Assembly (NCBI RefSeq): GCF_900105095.1
Contig: NZ_LT629743.1
Location: 2,790,001-2,854,000 of the forward strand
Direction of reading: 5' to 3'
Length of the DNA stretch: 64,000 nt
Origin: Erythrobacter sp. HL-111
Lineage (GTDB): Bacteria; Pseudomonadota; Alphaproteobacteria; Sphingomonadales; Sphingomonadaceae
In this document: piece after piece, positions 63,233 through 64,000 of the stretch
How positions within the stretch are numbered: position 1 is the stretch's first letter
Layout of the letters: each line of letters begins with the position of its first letter
Made by a program: the position numbers and the translations under genes
The notes under the pieces: model-generated
The model's input: only the letters and a program-made list of their open reading frames with translations
Told to the model about the DNA's origin: nothing
The model's database searches: none

Positions 63233-64000
63233 GCGAGGCCCGCCGGTCGATCTTCACCCGCATCGTCGCCGCGGCGATCGCGCTTTCGCTGGTGCTGCTC
63301 GCGCTGCTGTGGTGGTTCACCCACCAGACCGTCGCCGCGACGATCGAGCGCGCGGCCGCGGCCGAGGTCGATGTCGACCTCGCCGGGCTCGTCGACATCC
63401 ACGCGAGCGGGGGCCAGGAGGAACTCGCCGCGCGGATCGCCGACCGCATCGCGCTCACCCCGTCGGAGGGCAGCGCGCCGCATTACCTCCTCGCCGACGA
63501 CGCGGGTCGCCGGATCGCGGGCGATCTCGCGCAGTGGCCCGATCTCGACCCGATGGTCTCGGAAAGCGGCGTGATCGCGATCGGGGCGAATTCGCGCGGC
63601 TATGCGCGGGCGGTGCAGCTCGCCCCGGACCTTCGCCTGGTGGTCGCGCGGACGACCGATCTCAAGGCCCCGGTGCTGTTGGGCATCGCCTTCTCCTTCG
63701 CCGCGGGCGGCGCGGTCTTCGTCGCGCTGGTGGCGCTCGGCGGGCGGTTCGCCGCGCTCGGCCTCGCCCGCCGGATCGAGCGCATCAATCTCGCCTTCCG
63801 CGAGCCCGAGGAGGCCGCGCGCCTGCTGCCCGCCCGGCCCGAAGGCGGGGACGAGATCGACGAGCTGACCGCCCGCAGCGCCGCCGCGCTCGCACGGGTG
63901 GGCGACCTCGTCGAAGCCTACCGCGACACGTCCGAGCAGCTGGCCCACGAGATCAGGAGCCCGCTCGCCCATCTCGACAACCGGCTGGTCCAGGCGCTCG
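63229..64000 (+). CDS. sensor histidine kinase (3' end beyond the window)
   Basis: 257 residues visible. Two membrane helices (IVAAAIALSLVLLALLWWF and VLLGIAFSFAAGGAVFVALV) enclose a periplasmic loop of about 105 residues. A HAMP-like linker follows (RIERINLAFREPEEAARLL), then the H-box start QLAHEIRSPLAHLDNRLVQA with the phosphorylatable His. The ATPase domain is outside the window. It is translationally coupled to the response regulator. Confidence 0.9.
   Translation, partial: MSEARRSIFTRIVAAAIALSLVLLALLWWFTHQTVAATIERAAAAEVDVDLAGLVDIHASGGQEELAARIADRIALTPSEGSAPHYLLADDAGRRIAGDLAQWPDLDPMVSESGVIAIGANSRGYARAVQLAPDLRLVVARTTDLKAPVLLGIAFSFAAGGAVFVALVALGGRFAALGLARRIERINLAFREPEEAARLLPARPEGGDEIDELTARSAAALARVGDLVEAYRDTSEQLAHEIRSPLAHLDNRLVQAL

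Overview
The window reads as the chromosome of a GC-rich alphaproteobacterium, most probably a sphingomonad of the Erythrobacter/Porphyrobacter type. The evidence is the gene neighbourhoods (an NDUFA12 homologue, DUF2155 and aat in a row; a tRNA-Trp on the same side as secE-nusG-rplK-rplA), two TonB receptors, and a bchE-bchJ pair that points to an aerobic anoxygenic phototroph lineage. The genus is an inference; the class is well supported.

Layout. 1-6.4 kb holds chromosomal genes: telA (cut by the window edge), a fatty acyl-AMP ligase, recX, a DUF192 lipoprotein, the NDUFA12 homologue, DUF2155 and aat, ending at tRNA-Trp. From 6.4 to about 27.0 kb a mosaic genomic island abuts the 3' end of tRNA-Trp. 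It carries a large serine recombinase, a defence block (type I restriction-modification hsdR-hsdM-hsdS, a phospholipase-D-like protein, an HNH nuclease and a DUF429-like protein, mostly with overlapping or near-touching ends), a VapBC-like pair, remnants of a primase-like replication module, and an xre-immA regulator pair. It is visibly decayed. Two almost identical inverted IS1380-family copies interrupt the HNH gene (4-bp duplication ATAA) and hsdM (TTAG), hsdR carries a frameshift, and an IS21-family element sits between a primase cut inside its Walker A motif and a truncated immA, without a target duplication. The recombinase and the xre regulator share a TGTTTAG-N6-CTAAACA-type operator over their predicted -10 regions.

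27.1-38.3 kb returns to the chromosome: a 49-residue protein, a zinc-ribbon membrane protein with an alanine/glycine symporter, secE-nusG, an RlpA-like protein, a BioF2-type acyltransferase with a cupin-like protein, rplK-rplA, two small membrane proteins, a second BioF2-type acyltransferase coupled to a polysaccharide deacetylase, and a CinA-N-like protein. 38.4-45 kb holds a Baeyer-Villiger-type monooxygenase and two TonB-dependent receptors. 45-53.3 kb is catabolic: acyl-CoA dehydrogenase, crotonase, thiolase, a thiolase-like protein, and a divergent hppD cluster with VOC-family proteins and a well-formed promoter overlapping a palindrome.

53.4-64 kb has bchE-bchJ and then the most unusual locus. 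A Slam-type TPR/beta-barrel outer-membrane protein lies 25 bp before a 1420-residue exported protein. That protein has a FecR-like region, about six helical repeats of 77-80 residues, and a duplicated pair of beta-domains resembling the TbpB-like barrels of Slam cargo. A possible CsgG-like exported protein and an OmpR-type two-component system follow. The same TGACA-N5-TGTCA dyad lies before the Slam gene and before the CsgG-like gene. I read this as a candidate type XI (Slam) secretion locus with an atypical, non-lipidated giant cargo.
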